This document shows, one piece after another, positions 24,597 through 36,411 of a DNA stretch of 64,000 bases (its first letter is position 1; every line of letters starts with the position of its first letter). The DNA comes from Caenorhabditis elegans. Taxonomy: Eukaryota > Nematoda > Chromadorea > Rhabditida > Rhabditidae. The DNA is taken from NCBI RefSeq assembly GCF_000002985.6, contig NC_003279.8, positions 12,524,001 through 12,588,000 of the forward strand. The letters run 5' to 3'. The notes beneath the pieces were generated by a model. The model searched no databases, had not been told where the DNA came from, and saw only the letters and a program-made list of their open reading frames with translations. A program made the position numbers and the translations under genes.

Positions 24597-24935
24597 TCGG
24601 AAACTTTTTTTGTCAAAAAATTCGGCAAATCGGCAAGTTGCCGATTTGCCGTTTGCCGCTAATTTTCCATTCCGGAAAAATACCGATTTGCTGGTAATTT
24701 TGAATTCCGGCAAAATACCGATTTGCCGTTTGCCGGATATCAATTCGTTGGAAATGTTTAGAAGGATTTTTTTATAAGACGGAAGCCCTAAAACAAAACC
24801 ATAATTGCCGAAACTTGTCCGCAATTGCTATTTTTCTGGCAAATTCGGTTAATTGACAATTTGCCAGATTGCCGATGTGCCGGAAATTTTAATCTCCGGC
24901 AAATTGCCGGATTGCCGATTTGCCGGAAAAAAATG
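24597..24935. repeat. GATTTGCCGGAAATTTT minisatellite-like repeat, copy 1
   Basis: Alternating 'gatttgccg', 'aaattttcaattccggcaa' and similar phrases. The same family appears at 31309-31632 and 52790-53345. Confidence 0.75.
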
Positions 24936-26008
24936 AGCTCCTTTAGCTATCTCAGCACTTCGCCGTAATTTCTCTACGAAAAAAAAAAACTATTTTTGGT
25001 ATCGAATATACAAAATGATACGGGCAAAATAATTGACTGCTATGAGACGAAATTTTCAAAAACTCAGCAATTGAGCAGTCGTTTTTTGTAAGATTTTTGC
25101 TCCTTTGCTCTCAACTTTTGAGGTACAATTGCTCCGAAATTGCCGTCATACAGGTTTTATGATAAAAATCCTATAAAAATCAACATTTTTGTCAAAAATT
25201 TAGTGTGTAAACTCCCCATGTCAAGAAAAAGAGCATCTTTCAGAGTTCCACCACAATTCTTATCTATTTACTTGCTAACGCCCTAAAGTTCCTTTGAACT
25301 TCCGCACTCCCCACACTTTATGACTTCCCAAAGCAGAATTGATGTACTTCAGTGGAATGCGGAATGCCCTATGTATTTTCAGCAGAAGACGAACTCTTAG
25401 AATCCCTTTTTGTCTGAGCGCGTGCTTTTTATAGGAATTGAGAGAGATATTCCAGAGAACATTTATCTAATTTTTCCGTAGAAGCGAATTTCCAAGAGTT
25501 CAATTCAAACGAAGTAGTAAACGTTTTCTCAGAGACTAACCATTTCTCAAGAGTTCAATTTAAAAATGAACTACTTTCATCCATTAATTTGTTTCTTTCT
25601 AGAGAAATCTTTTAGAAAACACTACAACTGGTGATAAGCATCAAAGCATCAATTAAAAAACAATAAAACACCAAACAATACTATCTTCTCTGTTCTCGTC
25701 CTCCCAAATTTCTTCGCCCATCTTCTTTGTAGCCGCCCTTGGGTTTTGTTGATGTAAACACCTTACCAAAGTGATCGCCTAACAACTTGTTTCGTTCCGT
25801 CTGTACTATTATGTTCCACAATCTTGAACTTTTCAGTGATTTGTTTTTTTTTTCAAATTCTTACATTTGTAGTTTTGCCACCTCCAACTAATACGTTCAA
25901 TTTCTTGACGCATGTTAAACGTCATCACTCCGTTTAAGCCCCCCCTCCCCATCCCCCAAGGAGCACATGTTTTTCATGCGCGCGCAGACTGAGAGGGGCT
26001 TTTCCCTA

Positions 26009-26597
26009 AACTGTTATGTTCTATGTATTTGCCTAGAGTTCCGTTTTCTAGTTAAAATATACTTCCGCGAAATTGTATTGTATTGTTATTAGCGATAAAG
26101 CTTCTAGGAACTCAGTTCATTTTGAGAACTAACTCTAGTGTTTGATTGCTCTCTAGAAAAGTTCGGATCAATGCCAACATTTTGAGATTCACTCTTGATA
26201 CAAAGCAAGATTGGAAGAAATATAGAGGCTTACTAGAGCCTAGGCATATGGGCCCAAAAAAAACCCACAAATTTTTCGATTTGCAGCACATTTCCCTGTT
26301 GGGTTGAAGGTTGCCTAACAATGCTCGCTCTTAATTCTTGAGTAAGAACTCACCCGTTTCTGAACTGAATTCTGAAAATATTTGATGATGACTAACATTT
26401 TCCGACTTCCACCATATAAAAACTAAGGACATAAACTTCCAGGAAGAGAAAACTGGAGGCGCCTTTGGTTCTGTTCTATGTTTTTGTTCAGAGTTCCTTT
26501 TTCTAGTTAAAATATACTTCCGCGAAATTGTTGTATTATTACATATTAGCGATGAAGTTTCCAGGAACTCAGTTCATTTCAAGAACTGCTGTGCTAA
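26009..26597. repeat. Two 130-bp direct repeats, 458 bp apart
   Basis: 26009-26140 and 26467-26597 share a core containing 'tagttaaaatatacttccgc', then 'gcgat.aag' and 'aggaactcagttcatt'. No open frame. Confidence 0.7.
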
Positions 26598-27553
26598 GAA
26601 CCGGTGATCTGCTCAGAGAATTTCTTCCTCGGCAAGCTTTATTATTGAATTTCTGCGTTGAGAACAAAGCTCATCCATTCCTGAGTCAAATCTTGATGAA
26701 ATTATAAGTATGACTCACTTTTCATATTGAACGTCGGGGACCCCACAAGAAAATAGCACTCAGGGATGGGAAGCTGAAGCCTATGTACATTTTCTTCCAG
26801 ACTGTCTAGACTGTCCAAACAAGACCCTTTAGCTCTTTCAAAATCAGCTAGTAGGTGCAGCTTACCAGTGGACCTTGATGGTCCGCCTGTCGGACTCCGA
26901 CCCCGACCCCGACCCCTAAGACACCATAGATAAAAAATAAGCTCAACATCCATCTGAAACTACTAGCAATACATCAAACACCACAATTTCGTTCCATTTC
27001 TGATATTTCCATCAATCGAAAAACATTTTCATCCTCACCCGGAGCGCTTCCAGAACATTGCAACTAATCCTGAGCTATGGCGCCTGAACTGCGGTCTTTG
27101 AGACCCTAGACTACTTTTTCCTCGCACACACACTTAAACCCCACGTCAACAAAACATTTCAACGACGACGCTCCTTTATACACACACACACGTGTGTTTT
27201 TATTTTGTGTGTGTCTGTAACAGTCTGCGTCTCACACTTCCTCAGCCATACAGCTGGGGGAAGCACGAGAGGAGCGGAGAGATAGGGAGGGTGACAAAAA
27301 CCCGAGGGGCGGGGCGTGCCGGTGGGAGGGGGCGGCGCCTGGTTTGTTGAGGGTGAGAAGACATTTCATTCTATTCGAATACTGGCGCACTGGATGGTGA
27401 CTTTACTTTTTTACATTTTTTACTCTTCTGGATCTGCTCCTTTTTTGACTCTTTTGGTCTTCTTGACTGCATCTCTAATTCTCTCACTTCTCTCGACTAC
27501 CTCTAACAAAGCAATTTATTTATTCATTCATTTTTCAGAAAATTCCTCAAAAA

Positions 27554-28152
27554 ATGTTCATTGTCTCCAAACAAACCACCACCGAATACGGCACCGGATG
27601 CTTCGCCGCTCCATCCTCATCCTGCCAAAGCGAGTACAACCCGAAGGTCGAAAACGATGCTGTCGCCCATAACTCTATCTCGGGGCTCCGTGGATCCTTG
27701 CGCCGGAACTCTTCGAACCTCTCAAGCCAGCTTACGGCTCTTCAGGAGACTTGCCTCGCCGACGCTGCTCAGATCGAAATCAACTGCTCCACATCGAACG
27801 CCAAGCAGGCATTCTTCGTGAAGATCGAGGTGCCCACTGGAGAGCAGGGTGTCCTCCACTTCTCGCCTTCCTCCGGCGACATCTCTCAAGTCTTCACTCC
27901 GATCCAGAACGGATGTGGCCATGGAGTATGGAAATTTGTTGTCTGCACTATGGAGAATGGAAGGTAAGATTTTGAAATGAAAAGGGCTTCATCTAACTCT
28001 GTGAAATTTTCAGTGAAATCGCCCATTCGCAAGTGTCCCGCAACCTTGACGGCGTCGGAATCCTCTTCTTCAACGTCTACGAAGACTTGGAAATTCGTCT
28101 CGCTCAGCAAGAATTCCTCCACATCAGCCACTGCCATACCCGCAGGCACTAG
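27554..28152 (+). CDS. Two-exon nematode protein of unknown function
   Basis: I do not recognise this family. Exons 27554-27963 and 28014-28152 are joined by a 50-bp intron and encode 182 residues. The start is the ATG 15 bases after a TTTTTCAG at 27531-27538, a likely trans-splice acceptor. Codon use is strongly biased toward GC-ending codons, as in well-expressed C. elegans genes. No signal peptide or membrane segment is visible. Residues ~1-75 are Ser/Asn/Thr-rich; ~75-182 look like a compact domain with alternating hydrophobic strands (FFVKIEVPTGEQGVLHF, GVWKFVVCTMENG, GILFFNVYEDLEIRL). Six or more cysteines are present. AATAAA lies at about 28352. Confidence 0.85.
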
Positions 28153-31035
28153 TGGCTCGGAAAACAAAAATTTTCCTATATTTTCTGTACATTTTCGCCC
28201 CGTCCCCTAACATTTCTCACATTTCCTTGTTGAAAAAATACCCTTGTCATTCCATTCCACATCGATTCGATTTTTAAGCCGATACCTCGGGAGCCTTTTT
28301 CTCGGGTACCAACCATTTTTTTTTTAATTGAAAAAAACTCCACCGTTGTTCATAATAAACCCTTTAATTTGTTTGAATAATGTTGTTGAAAATAATAAAA
28401 AAACATTGAAAAAGACACAAAATTGGAGAAAAGGGAATTTTTAGAAAAAACTTAATTTGAGAGAAAGGAGTTGAAAATCAAAAGTTCTTGTAAAATTCCT
28501 CTAAAAACGGACAAAGTTTTGTTTAAAAATGACAGTAAATGATTGAAAATGCATTTTTTTGAACCAATATTCACCTGAAAAGTGTTAAAAAATCAAGGTT
28601 TTGAATCAAATTTGACCTGAAACTGAAAATTGATTGAAAATGTTTTTGAAAAACCAAAATTCTCTGCAATTTTCGCCTAAAATTTCACTTAAAAACGCCT
28701 TAGAAAAAAAAATGATTTTTTTTCTCGAAATACTAAAAAGAAATCCTAGATTTTACTTCAAATTGTAAAAATTTCCTGGGAAACTCCCAATGTTTTTTTT
28801 TCTCCCATCTTCAAATCAAAAATAGAATCAAAAAGTGATGGTGTGATACATTTTCCATCTCTTCTCACCTCCGTAAAGCGACAAGAGAACCCCAACAGTT
28901 GTTTCTTATCGCAGTTCTGTGAACTTTCTGTCCAGCAGCATCAGCAGCAGCAGCGACGGTCGGCACTGATGGTTGCAAAGAACAAGTTGCGCTTGCAAAA
29001 AGTGAAGGGTTCTTTGAAAGAGAACTCACAGAGCATTCACGTGCTCATTGAAGTATCACATCAAGGATCGAAGTACCTTGCCAAGAAATATATAGGTTTG
29101 AACCCTATTTTGGTAAGTTTTTTGGTATTTCAAGTTAAAGACAAAGCCTGAAAACTAAAGCCTAAAGAGTTAGGCCTAAGGTTTCCATTATAGACCCAAG
29201 CCTGAGGCATCTAAGCCTGAAACCCAAAGCCTGATTGTGACAATCAAGCTAGTCCATCCTTGTTCAGCCCTTATTAGGCGGGCTTAACTACCAAGTAGAA
29301 TAAAAGGTTGAAAAGGAAAATATCTAGAAACTATAAACTACCAGAAACGTGAGAAAAGAGTGTTGCCAATTTTCAAATCTCGCTTTTTGAACCAAGCCAT
29401 GCAACGTATACCTTGGCCCGAATCTGAACTAACCCCAGGACCAAACAGGGCTTAAAAGTTCTAGCCAGAGGTTCGTTTCATCGTCTTTAAAAAATTGAAA
29501 GTCATGTTGCATCGCAACATGATTCTACTCCAAACGTGCCGAAAATTGTCTTTGAAACAATATTGCCGAAGCTAAAAATGCTCTGGCACTCAAAGGACGC
29601 TGCCTCCTGCAATAAATTGAACGTTCAAACAATTTTCAGCAAGCGAATGCAATAAAACGCCTATACATTTTTCAAACTATAACATTGCAACAACATAAAA
29701 CCTTCATTCTATTTTTATGACCACAGAAGTTTTTTATGTATCGCGCTATTGCGTCAATAGAGCGGAATTTCGTGTTTTAGGTCTTGTGCTATGGGCCTCT
29801 TAAGTGTTATATTTGTCAACGAGGTTGTAAGGTTCGGGGGTTCACCGCTAAACCGGGAAGATCCATCTGAGAGCCTGTTGGTGACAATGAGCTACCTTTG
29901 TGCGGGGTGGGCCACTAGGAGTTCCGATTAATAGTTTCAAAAGAAAAAAAAATCAGAAGTACTTGTTATACTCTCTAGAATATTAAAAATCAAACTTTTC
30001 AAACTTTAAAAAATTTCCAGGCGCGAAACTGTAGATCAGCTTTTGTGCCCGGTCATAGTAATATAGGTAGCTGAAATCCTTTGGCAACCGGCAGTTGTCG
30101 GTTGCAGATTTCTTGGCAACTTTTTGGCAACCGGGATTTGCCGAAGTTTTGGCTTTGGTTAAAAATATATAAATTATATTTTGTAGTGTTTTTGAAAAAA
30201 AAACTTGGTCATTTTTCCAGGTACGGTAAGAGCTTCAAGACCTTCTGAATGTGATTTTCAGAATAAAAATACTTGAAATTGAAACCGGCCGAACTTGTCG
30301 TCAAAAACTACAAAATAGTCAAAAAAACGGATTCCCTCGAACTTGGGTACACACGAACTCGCGACTGTCTATAAAACAATTTTTATCACCAGCAATCTTT
30401 TGTCGGTCGGAACTGTCAGGGAATTCCCATTTCCCCTACTCTATTTAATTGTTTCACCGCTCGTTTCACCACGAACCGCATTTGCAGAGATCAATTTGTT
30501 TTCCGCGACAGGATCCTTGAGTGGAATTCCGAATGGTAGACTGACACATTGATAAGAATCATAAAATGACTGATAACTGCTGGGGGGAAGTCTGCTGCAA
30601 TCTGACAGGGAAGACCAAGAGAAAATTCGAAACAAAACTTTTTTTAACTTCCGACAAGTTTGCAAAACTTCAGATTTTAGCTGAAAATATGAAAATATGA
30701 CTTTTTCAAACCTTGATAAGTGGTTTTCTGGGATAATTTCAAAACGTTTGACTACGTAATTTAGTAGTTTTGGGCAATTTTGGGCCATTTTTGGTCTAAA
30801 AAACTAGTCTCAAATTTTGGTACTCCACAATTGAGCTACCAAAATGTATGTGCTCTTCTAGAATATCCAAACCTAGTAACTTGTTTCTACAGCGACTCAA
30901 TTTCCCACGCCAAACTTTTCGGCTCACCTGACTATGTAGTGTTTACAACTCTATTATTACTACTTTATCCTCTAGAAGTTTTTGATAAAAAGCTGTGATT
31001 ATATCTTTTGTATTTCACTACCACTATTCTTACAA
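28153..31035. other. Intergenic region with degenerate repeats
   Basis: The first 200 bases are the 3' UTR of the upstream gene. 28843-29113 is open (VAKNKLRLQKVKGSLKEN...) and ends at a GTAAGT donor, but no matching exon was found; it may be a gene fragment. 29150-29235 holds degenerate AAGCCTAAG units. 30055-30150 has GGCAACCGG-type repeats. Confidence 0.45.
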
Positions 31036-31276
31036 ATGGATATTCGAACATTTCTAAGAAAGTCATTTTCCCAAATATTTCTAATTTTTGCTGCATATAA
31101 CTCGGTAAGATTTTTGTTTGCCGGTTTTAAAAAATTTAAATAAAAATAAAAATTTACAGCTAGTGATCGTCCTCCAAGAATGGCGAGCCTATGCTCCACG
31201 CGGAGAAGATATTTCAAGGATCGTCGAGACGAATCGGCAAATATATTACCAAAATGAAAACTCAACTATTGTATAA
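31036..31276 (+). CDS. Small predicted membrane-associated protein
   Basis: No known family. Exons 31036-31104 and 31160-31276 encode 61 residues, with a phase-0 intron of 55 bp bounded by GTAAGA and TTTACAG. Residues ~10-30 are hydrophobic (FSQIFLIFAAYNSLVIVL), suggesting a signal anchor or transmembrane segment. The rest is charged and hydrophilic, ending QNENSTIV. It is first of four similarly built tiny genes on this strand, each with the first intron right after the hydrophobic codons. Confidence 0.5.
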
Positions 31277-31308
31277 GTTTAGTCGCATGCTCTGAGGGGT
31301 GGGCGGCA

Positions 31309-31632
31309 ATTGCCGTTCTCCAAATTCTCTTGTCGACAAATTCGGCATATCGACAAATTACCGGTTTGCCAATTTGCCGGAAATTTTCATTTTACTGTGC
31401 CGTTTTGAAAATTTTTTATCTTTTCTTTAGGTTATTTCATAGAATTTGCTTAATTTTCAAAGTTAATGTAAGAAAACTGCGTACAATTTTGCCGATTGAA
31501 ATTTAAATTTTGAAATTTTCAAAAAAAAATGTGCAAAGCAACAATTTGCCGGTTTGCCGGTTTGCCGATTTTCCGGAAAATTTCCATTCCGGCGCTTTGC
31601 CGATTTGCCGGCAAAATCGTTTGCCGCCGACC
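31309..31632. repeat. GATTTGCCGG repeat, copy 2
   Basis: Same phrases as at 24.6 kb: 'gccggtttgccg', 'gatttgccgg', 'aaatttccattccgg'. Confidence 0.7.
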
Positions 31633-32066
31633 CCTGTTCTGAACTCACTTTTACTTTTTAAAAAAATTGTTGCTCATTTTTACAATTGTTGTGCAAAACT
31701 TTTTGCTAAAAACCAATGAAATAGTTTTAAAATAGGTATGCTTTTTTTTTTTAAATATATACAATTAATTTGCGATGTTTAATAACCGATTCTTTTTTGA
31801 GCTCAGTAGAAGCTGGAGCAACTTCAAGACATGTTACGCACAAGACGTTCGTGGTGCCAAACTACTAAGAAAGCTTGTTTACCGAAATCCTAATAACCCC
31901 CTTTAACTCCTCAATTTTTCTATTTTCCTCTTAAACTGCACATTTTCCTTATCCGTCTGCCACTGCTTCCATCATCATTTTAATTAAGCGCCAAAAAGGC
32001 ATCCGCGTGGTTTCCAGGGTAACTCTTACTATTAGCATCTCTTCTATACTTCAAGCTATAATAATT

Positions 32067-32314
32067 ATGATCCCGGTGATCTTCTCAATTATTGCATTTT
32101 TCGGTGCTTTCTTTGAGGTGAGGTGGGATTTTTGATCTTCCATTGGGAAGTGTTGTTGCAGGTATTCATGAAAAAGGTTGACGAGGAAAATGTGCTCCAG
32201 GAGCGCTTGGAGCAGCTGGAGCAGATGAAGAAAAAAGTGGAAAGGATGGAACGTGTGTTGAACTATTTTGTCAGTGATGAGGAGTTTGCCAGATTGAGAG
32301 AATATGTTTGTTAG
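32067..32314 (+). CDS. Small protein with N-terminal hydrophobic segment and coiled coil
   Basis: Unknown family. Exons 32067-32117 and 32162-32314 encode 67 residues, with a 44-bp intron (GTGAGG...TTGCAG) in phase 0. Residues 1-18 are very hydrophobic (MIPVIFSIIAFFGAFFEVF). Residues 22-50 form a heptad-like charged helix (RLEQLEQMKKKVERMERVL). It looks like a membrane-anchored or secreted coiled-coil peptide. Confidence 0.6.
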
Positions 32315-33163
32315 AGGACTATTCCGGCAGATACCGTATTTTTTGTTTGTGTTCTATTAATACAGTATACTATTTTTTTTATTTTTAGAGGTTTTTTTTT
32401 TGAGTTATCTTTCATCTATCTTTTGAACTACATATTTTTAGCGATTCCCACGGCTCTGACTATTTGTTGCAATAATATTGTTTGAAGTTTTTGAGGTATG
32501 TAATAGGCTTTCTGACTTATGCTGAACAATATCATAATATTGTATTTCACATTTGATTTTCTGTTGGTTTAAATATATTGCAGTCTTACTTACAGTTCAA
32601 AAATACTCATCTTTGTTGTCCGAGCTCAATAATTAAAATAACATCTACTTCAAACTTTAAATTTTCCAAATATTAAAAAACTCAGAATTTTTTGCAGAAA
32701 ACAAATAGGATATTTCGAATTACCATGTCAAAAAACCACTGAACAATTTTCATGAATTTATCATCAAAATATTTAGGGGTTCAAGATTATTAAATTGATC
32801 GGTTATTTTCAAATTTTTTTGGCACATTCATTATAAATTAATTTTGGTTTTATGTAATAAGGTATCCTTGAAGTCAGGCAAGTGCTTCTTTAGCTTTGAC
32901 TTATGTCGCAATAGAGCAGAATTGCACTGTCACAATGCAAGCTTCATCCCCTGATCTTCTGATCTTCTCTGCACCGCGCTTTCATTCGTGATTCAGGTCC
33001 TTAGCCAGGTAACTCGTAACTACTTTCCGAGTATCAAGAGTCATAGTTATTCTTCTGGGAGTCAGTTATCCCTAGCAACTCTTCTTCAAGACAATGTTAA
33101 GTAACGCCCCTCATCTACCTATCGACTATTAGAGCTCATTCAACCTCCAATAATCTTCTCAAC
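32315..33163. other. Intergenic, AT-rich
   Basis: No open frame of note and no clear repeat. It includes the 3' flank of the preceding small gene. Confidence 0.4.
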
Positions 33164-33543
33164 ATGACTTTTGTCGGAAAAATCCTCCTCCTATCACTCT
33201 TCTATCATTTGGCCGTTTTCGTAAGTTTCTGAAATATATATTTTTTCGAATAGAGAAAATGAAATGCAGCTTTGTGCCTGCTCCGTCTGTGCATCGGTCT
33301 ACTTGAACGTCGACAACGTGGAGGAGAGAGTTCGCAGTAAGTTGTTTCATCAAGTTCTGGGAGAATCGTTTTACTTTCAGATGCTCGTATGCGGGAATCG
33401 AGGAAGGCCGCCAGACGGCATACTCTCATCCTTTTCTTCGCAATATGGGTAAATGGAAAATTGTTTAGTTGGAATTAAATTTCTAGAAATTTCAGTCATT
33501 GTTGGAGTACACGCTTCGAGAAGACATTCGAAGCGATCAGTAA
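33164..33543 (+). CDS. Small two-TM protein, paralogue A
   Basis: Exons 33164-33220, 33270-33336, 33381-33448 and 33496-33543 encode 79 residues. The N-terminus is hydrophobic (MTFVGKILLLSLFYHLAVFL), followed by a Cys-containing segment (CACSVCASVYL), a basic loop (NARMRESRKAARRH) and a second hydrophobic stretch (TLILFFAIWSLL). Exon 1 (57 bp) and exon 2 (67 bp) have exactly the same lengths and phases as the gene at 34547, and the next exon starts with a similar ARM motif, so the two are paralogues. Function unknown. Confidence 0.65.
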
Positions 33544-34546
33544 AAATCCTTTGGAGAGCCTCTCCGCTCATGGTGATACAAGCTTCCACGTCTGTAAATT
33601 CCCGAGAAATACCTAAATTCATTCATTTTTATTTCACTGTCGGAACATTCGAAAAACATCGATAAATTTATAAACATTCCTTTGAGTAAAGTCTTCTAAA
33701 TAAAGTCTTCTACAGTATGCCCCAGGGGACACCGCCTTATTTTGGGGGTCTCAGTCATTTGCGAAAATTTATTTTGGTATCGTCCGTTTAGATTCCGTTT
33801 AGATTAAATTAAGCACTGGAGTACACGTTGTTTAAAGCCTGAATAATTACAACAAAGTTTCTGTAGAGTTTATTATAATACTGTCAAGCAGAAATTAATT
33901 CAAATTACCGCAAAAGCTCTTCTGACTTTTGATACGTAGCCTCCGTCACTATGATGATTATCAATAAATTTATAACATATGTATCAGAAAATATTATCCG
34001 TCTTCTGATCTTATAGCTATTGTTAATTAAAACTCTAGCCTTTCTACGTCAAAAGTGTACTGGTGATTTCTCATTGTTGACACAGAAGTATAGCGTCACG
34101 TACAATTAATTAGTAATATTATCCGGTTCAAGATAAATTAGGTAACCTGTGAAAATGTGCAAAACTAGCCGTGCACCAAATTGCACAAACTTGGCTCAAT
34201 CGTCATTAAGTTCATTGTCATTTTGTCAAGGTTTCCAACAAAAATGTCATCTGGCAAAGATGCATCAACTATGAGATACTCAATAAAGAAGGTTAGTTTG
34301 TTGAATCTTGCTCCAAAACATCCAGAATACCTTAGAGACAAAAGTTTATACATAGCTATTAACGGAAACTCTCCATGACTCAGAATTACTTTGCGATTGA
34401 AGGTTTGATCTATTAAATTTCAAAATAACTCTAAGTAACCTCTCTCAATCGAATTTAGTGATTATCATCATTATCACATTTTTCGACGTTTTCATTCATT
34501 GTCTGGGCGATTTCAATCAACTTCCTTTCACTGAAATTCTCCGAAA
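33544..34546. other. Intergenic between the paralogous small genes
   Basis: AT-rich. AATAAA-like signals occur just after the upstream stop; nothing else supportable was seen. Confidence 0.4.
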
Positions 34547-34944
34547 ATGCGCATCATCGGAATTCTCCTCTGTGCGAAGATCGTTCTACTCACGTCTGTT
34601 TTTGTAGGTTCAATTAGTGATCGGAATCAGTAGCATAACCCAAATTTTCAGATTGCTGTGATTGTTGTGTTCCTGTGCGCCTTCTTCAACTTTGGAGGCC
34701 TACCGCAAAGAGCTCGTGGTAAAGTTTTTTTCAGAACTGATTGTGAGGGTTATGAATATTGAAATAAAACCACATGTGAAACTGTATTTGAAAGCTAAAA
34801 GTGCATACTACCAATATATTGAAATCTTCCTTTTCAGCCGCGCGGATGCATAACTGCCGAAGTCTCATTCTCGATGTGGCCAAGATTCTTTTAATCTTTT
34901 ATTTCATGCTAATTATATATATGTCTAACTTTTCACTTCATTGA
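34547..34944 (+). CDS. Small two-TM protein, paralogue B
   Basis: Exons 34547-34603, 34652-34718 and 34838-34944 encode 76 residues. Residues 1-33 are hydrophobic (MRIIGILLCAKIVLLTSVF then IAVIVVFLCAFF), followed by a basic stretch (LPQRARAARMHNCR) and a second hydrophobic segment (AKILLIFYFMLIIYM). The first two exon lengths and intron phases are identical to the gene at 33164. The last intron is lost or never gained, and the C-terminus is longer. Function unknown; a membrane location is inferred. Confidence 0.65.
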
Positions 34945-35364
34945 AACATTTTCTAGTTTTCTGGCTCTTTTCTCATAATGTTGTGTGGTCCTGTGCGCAC
35001 AAGAAGTCTTATCTATAGTTTGATCTACGCGGCCTCTGCCGGTCTAGTGTGACGTAGATACTCCCCACTTGCTCTGTTGTTCTCCCCTGTGTAGAAGGTG
35101 ATTGTAAATGAGATTGTAAACTAGCACTGAGCGGTTGCTCCGTAGTCCTTTTGTATTCACTACGTCATTAAATGTGATAATTCTCATATTCTATATTACA
35201 CATTTTCTCTCGGTATTCACTTTTAGATGTGCATTCATTTAATTCACACATCTTATAACATTTAAACTATTAATAAATTTTATGTCCAACTTGACAGTTT
35301 TGAAAATTCTTCAACATTTTTTGTTTGCATAAACGGTTATTGCATATACATAGACTTTATTCAA
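34945..35364. other. Intergenic between converging small genes
   Basis: Contains 3' flanks of both neighbours; no coding or structured element seen. Confidence 0.4.
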
Positions 35365-35658
35365 TTACCCACACCATTGACACCATGGTCTTTTCATTTC
35401 GCGTTTCTTGAGTAGGTGTTGTTGAGCATTGCCGGAGCCTTCTTCGGCAGATATGTCACCAGAGAACACGAGTCCCGCATCTTCGTCGCTATCATAGACT
35501 GCCCGTACGGTGGTGGTTTCATCGACATCAGCTTCCGAACTAATTTCGGATCCTATAAGTTCTCCGAATGGATTGCTGGAGCCCTCTTGGATCTCGGGGA
35601 TAGGCGAGCCATAGGAGACAGCAAACACGGTGGCAAAGAGAATAAGAAGAAGCTTCAT
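35365..35658 (-). CDS. Secreted peptide precursor with C-terminal PWCQWCG
   Basis: A single-exon gene for 97 residues. A signal peptide is clear (MKLLLILFATVFAVSYG, cleavage near residue 17). The middle is acidic and Ser/Glu-rich (SEADVDETTTVRAVYDSDED), like a propeptide. The C-terminus has basic cleavage sites at KKR (84-86) and KR (89-90) and then PWCQWCG. A convertase cut at KR would release a hexapeptide whose glycine could donate a C-terminal amide and whose two cysteines could form a ring. Processing is inferred. It is related by signal peptide and promoter to the two genes at 36.7 and 37.5 kb. It could instead be a defence peptide or simply a secreted protein. Confidence 0.7.
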   Translation of the reverse strand: MKLLLILFATVFAVSYGSPIPEIQEGSSNPFGELIGSEISSEADVDETTTVRAVYDSDEDAGLVFSGDISAEEGSGNAQQHLLKKREMKRPWCQWCG

Positions 35659-35667
35659 CTTCAGTTG

Positions 35668-35712
35668 GTTGCATATCCCCAACCGGGGGCTCTTTTTATA
35701 TGTGCTAGTTTG
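35668..35712 (-). promoter_or_regulatory. Shared TATA-type promoter, copy 1
   Basis: Upstream of the ATG at 35658 on the minus strand: TATAAAAAGAG (TATA at 35693-35700), then the GC-rich near-palindrome GCCCCCGGTTGGGG, then ATATGCAACCAACTGAAG. The same arrangement recurs before 37548 and, more diverged, before 36702. Confidence 0.6.
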
Positions 35713-36347
35713 TTTTGTTACGAATGATTCATTTTCGAATATGACGGGATGTTGTGAATCGGAAACCAATAGGATCAAGATCTGAATTCTAAAATATAGA
35801 AAGCATATTGCATTTTTGTTCGGAAAATATTCTGTAGAAAATCCCGAAATAGATTTCGGCATCTGAATTTATTTTAAAAAAACTAACCAGACAAGTGCCA
35901 ACAGCTTTGAACTTCACACAGTTGATCAGTTTTTTAAAGTTATAATTTTCCGAATCGTCTGAAAGTTCAATTGGTTAAGCTATCAAAGCTGAAGTGCTAA
36001 GTTCACGGGACACCTTCCAATACAAGACTTGCGTACCTTCCCAGTTGTGTATCGCCTCTCGTGAAAAGATTTCAGAACCAACTCAGAACTTCTAGCAGTC
36101 CGTGTTTTGTTTCATGAAGTATACAGTGGGTCCAGCTGTTATAAGACACCCTTCGCCTCGCCAAAATTTGAGGGGATCCTATATAAGCTGAACGATTGAT
36201 TTTGACAAACCCTTCAAGGATAAATGTGCATAAAGTTCAAAATACCCTTTTTAACAATATATTTCTATTTATTTTAACTAATACACCACACTTTTTTGCA
36301 TATAGATTTTATTTAAAAGCAAAATAGTATAGATAACGTTTATTTAA
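35713..36347. other. Intergenic on the minus-strand peptide cluster
   Basis: Upstream flank of the 35.4-kb gene; no further gene seen. Confidence 0.4.
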
Positions 36348-36411
36348 TTATATATGCCCATCATATTCTGTGGTGGCTTCATAGTCCTCTGGCCCGCTGG
36401 CTTCATGAAGT

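Larger units (their letters stand above)
16091..27553. other. 11-kb region without a convincing gene
   Basis: Both strands show only short open frames without consistent splice phase. Several diverged local duplications and dispersed motifs are present and listed separately. A 101-residue open frame at 16634-16939 has charged text (EENKRDRERLRFGRKKP) but no supported neighbours. A TATAAAAAG near 23030 precedes a 56-codon hydrophobic frame at 23079. Neither is strong enough to call. The region could include distal promoter or intron sequence for the gene at 27554. Confidence 0.45.

Noticed and set aside
28843-29113. Open frame ending at a GTAAGT donor
   Set aside because: No acceptable next exon or recognisable family was found; possibly a gene fragment.
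29740-29940. GC-rich patch checked for a tRNA
   Set aside because: No cloverleaf with A- and B-box consensus could be assembled by eye.
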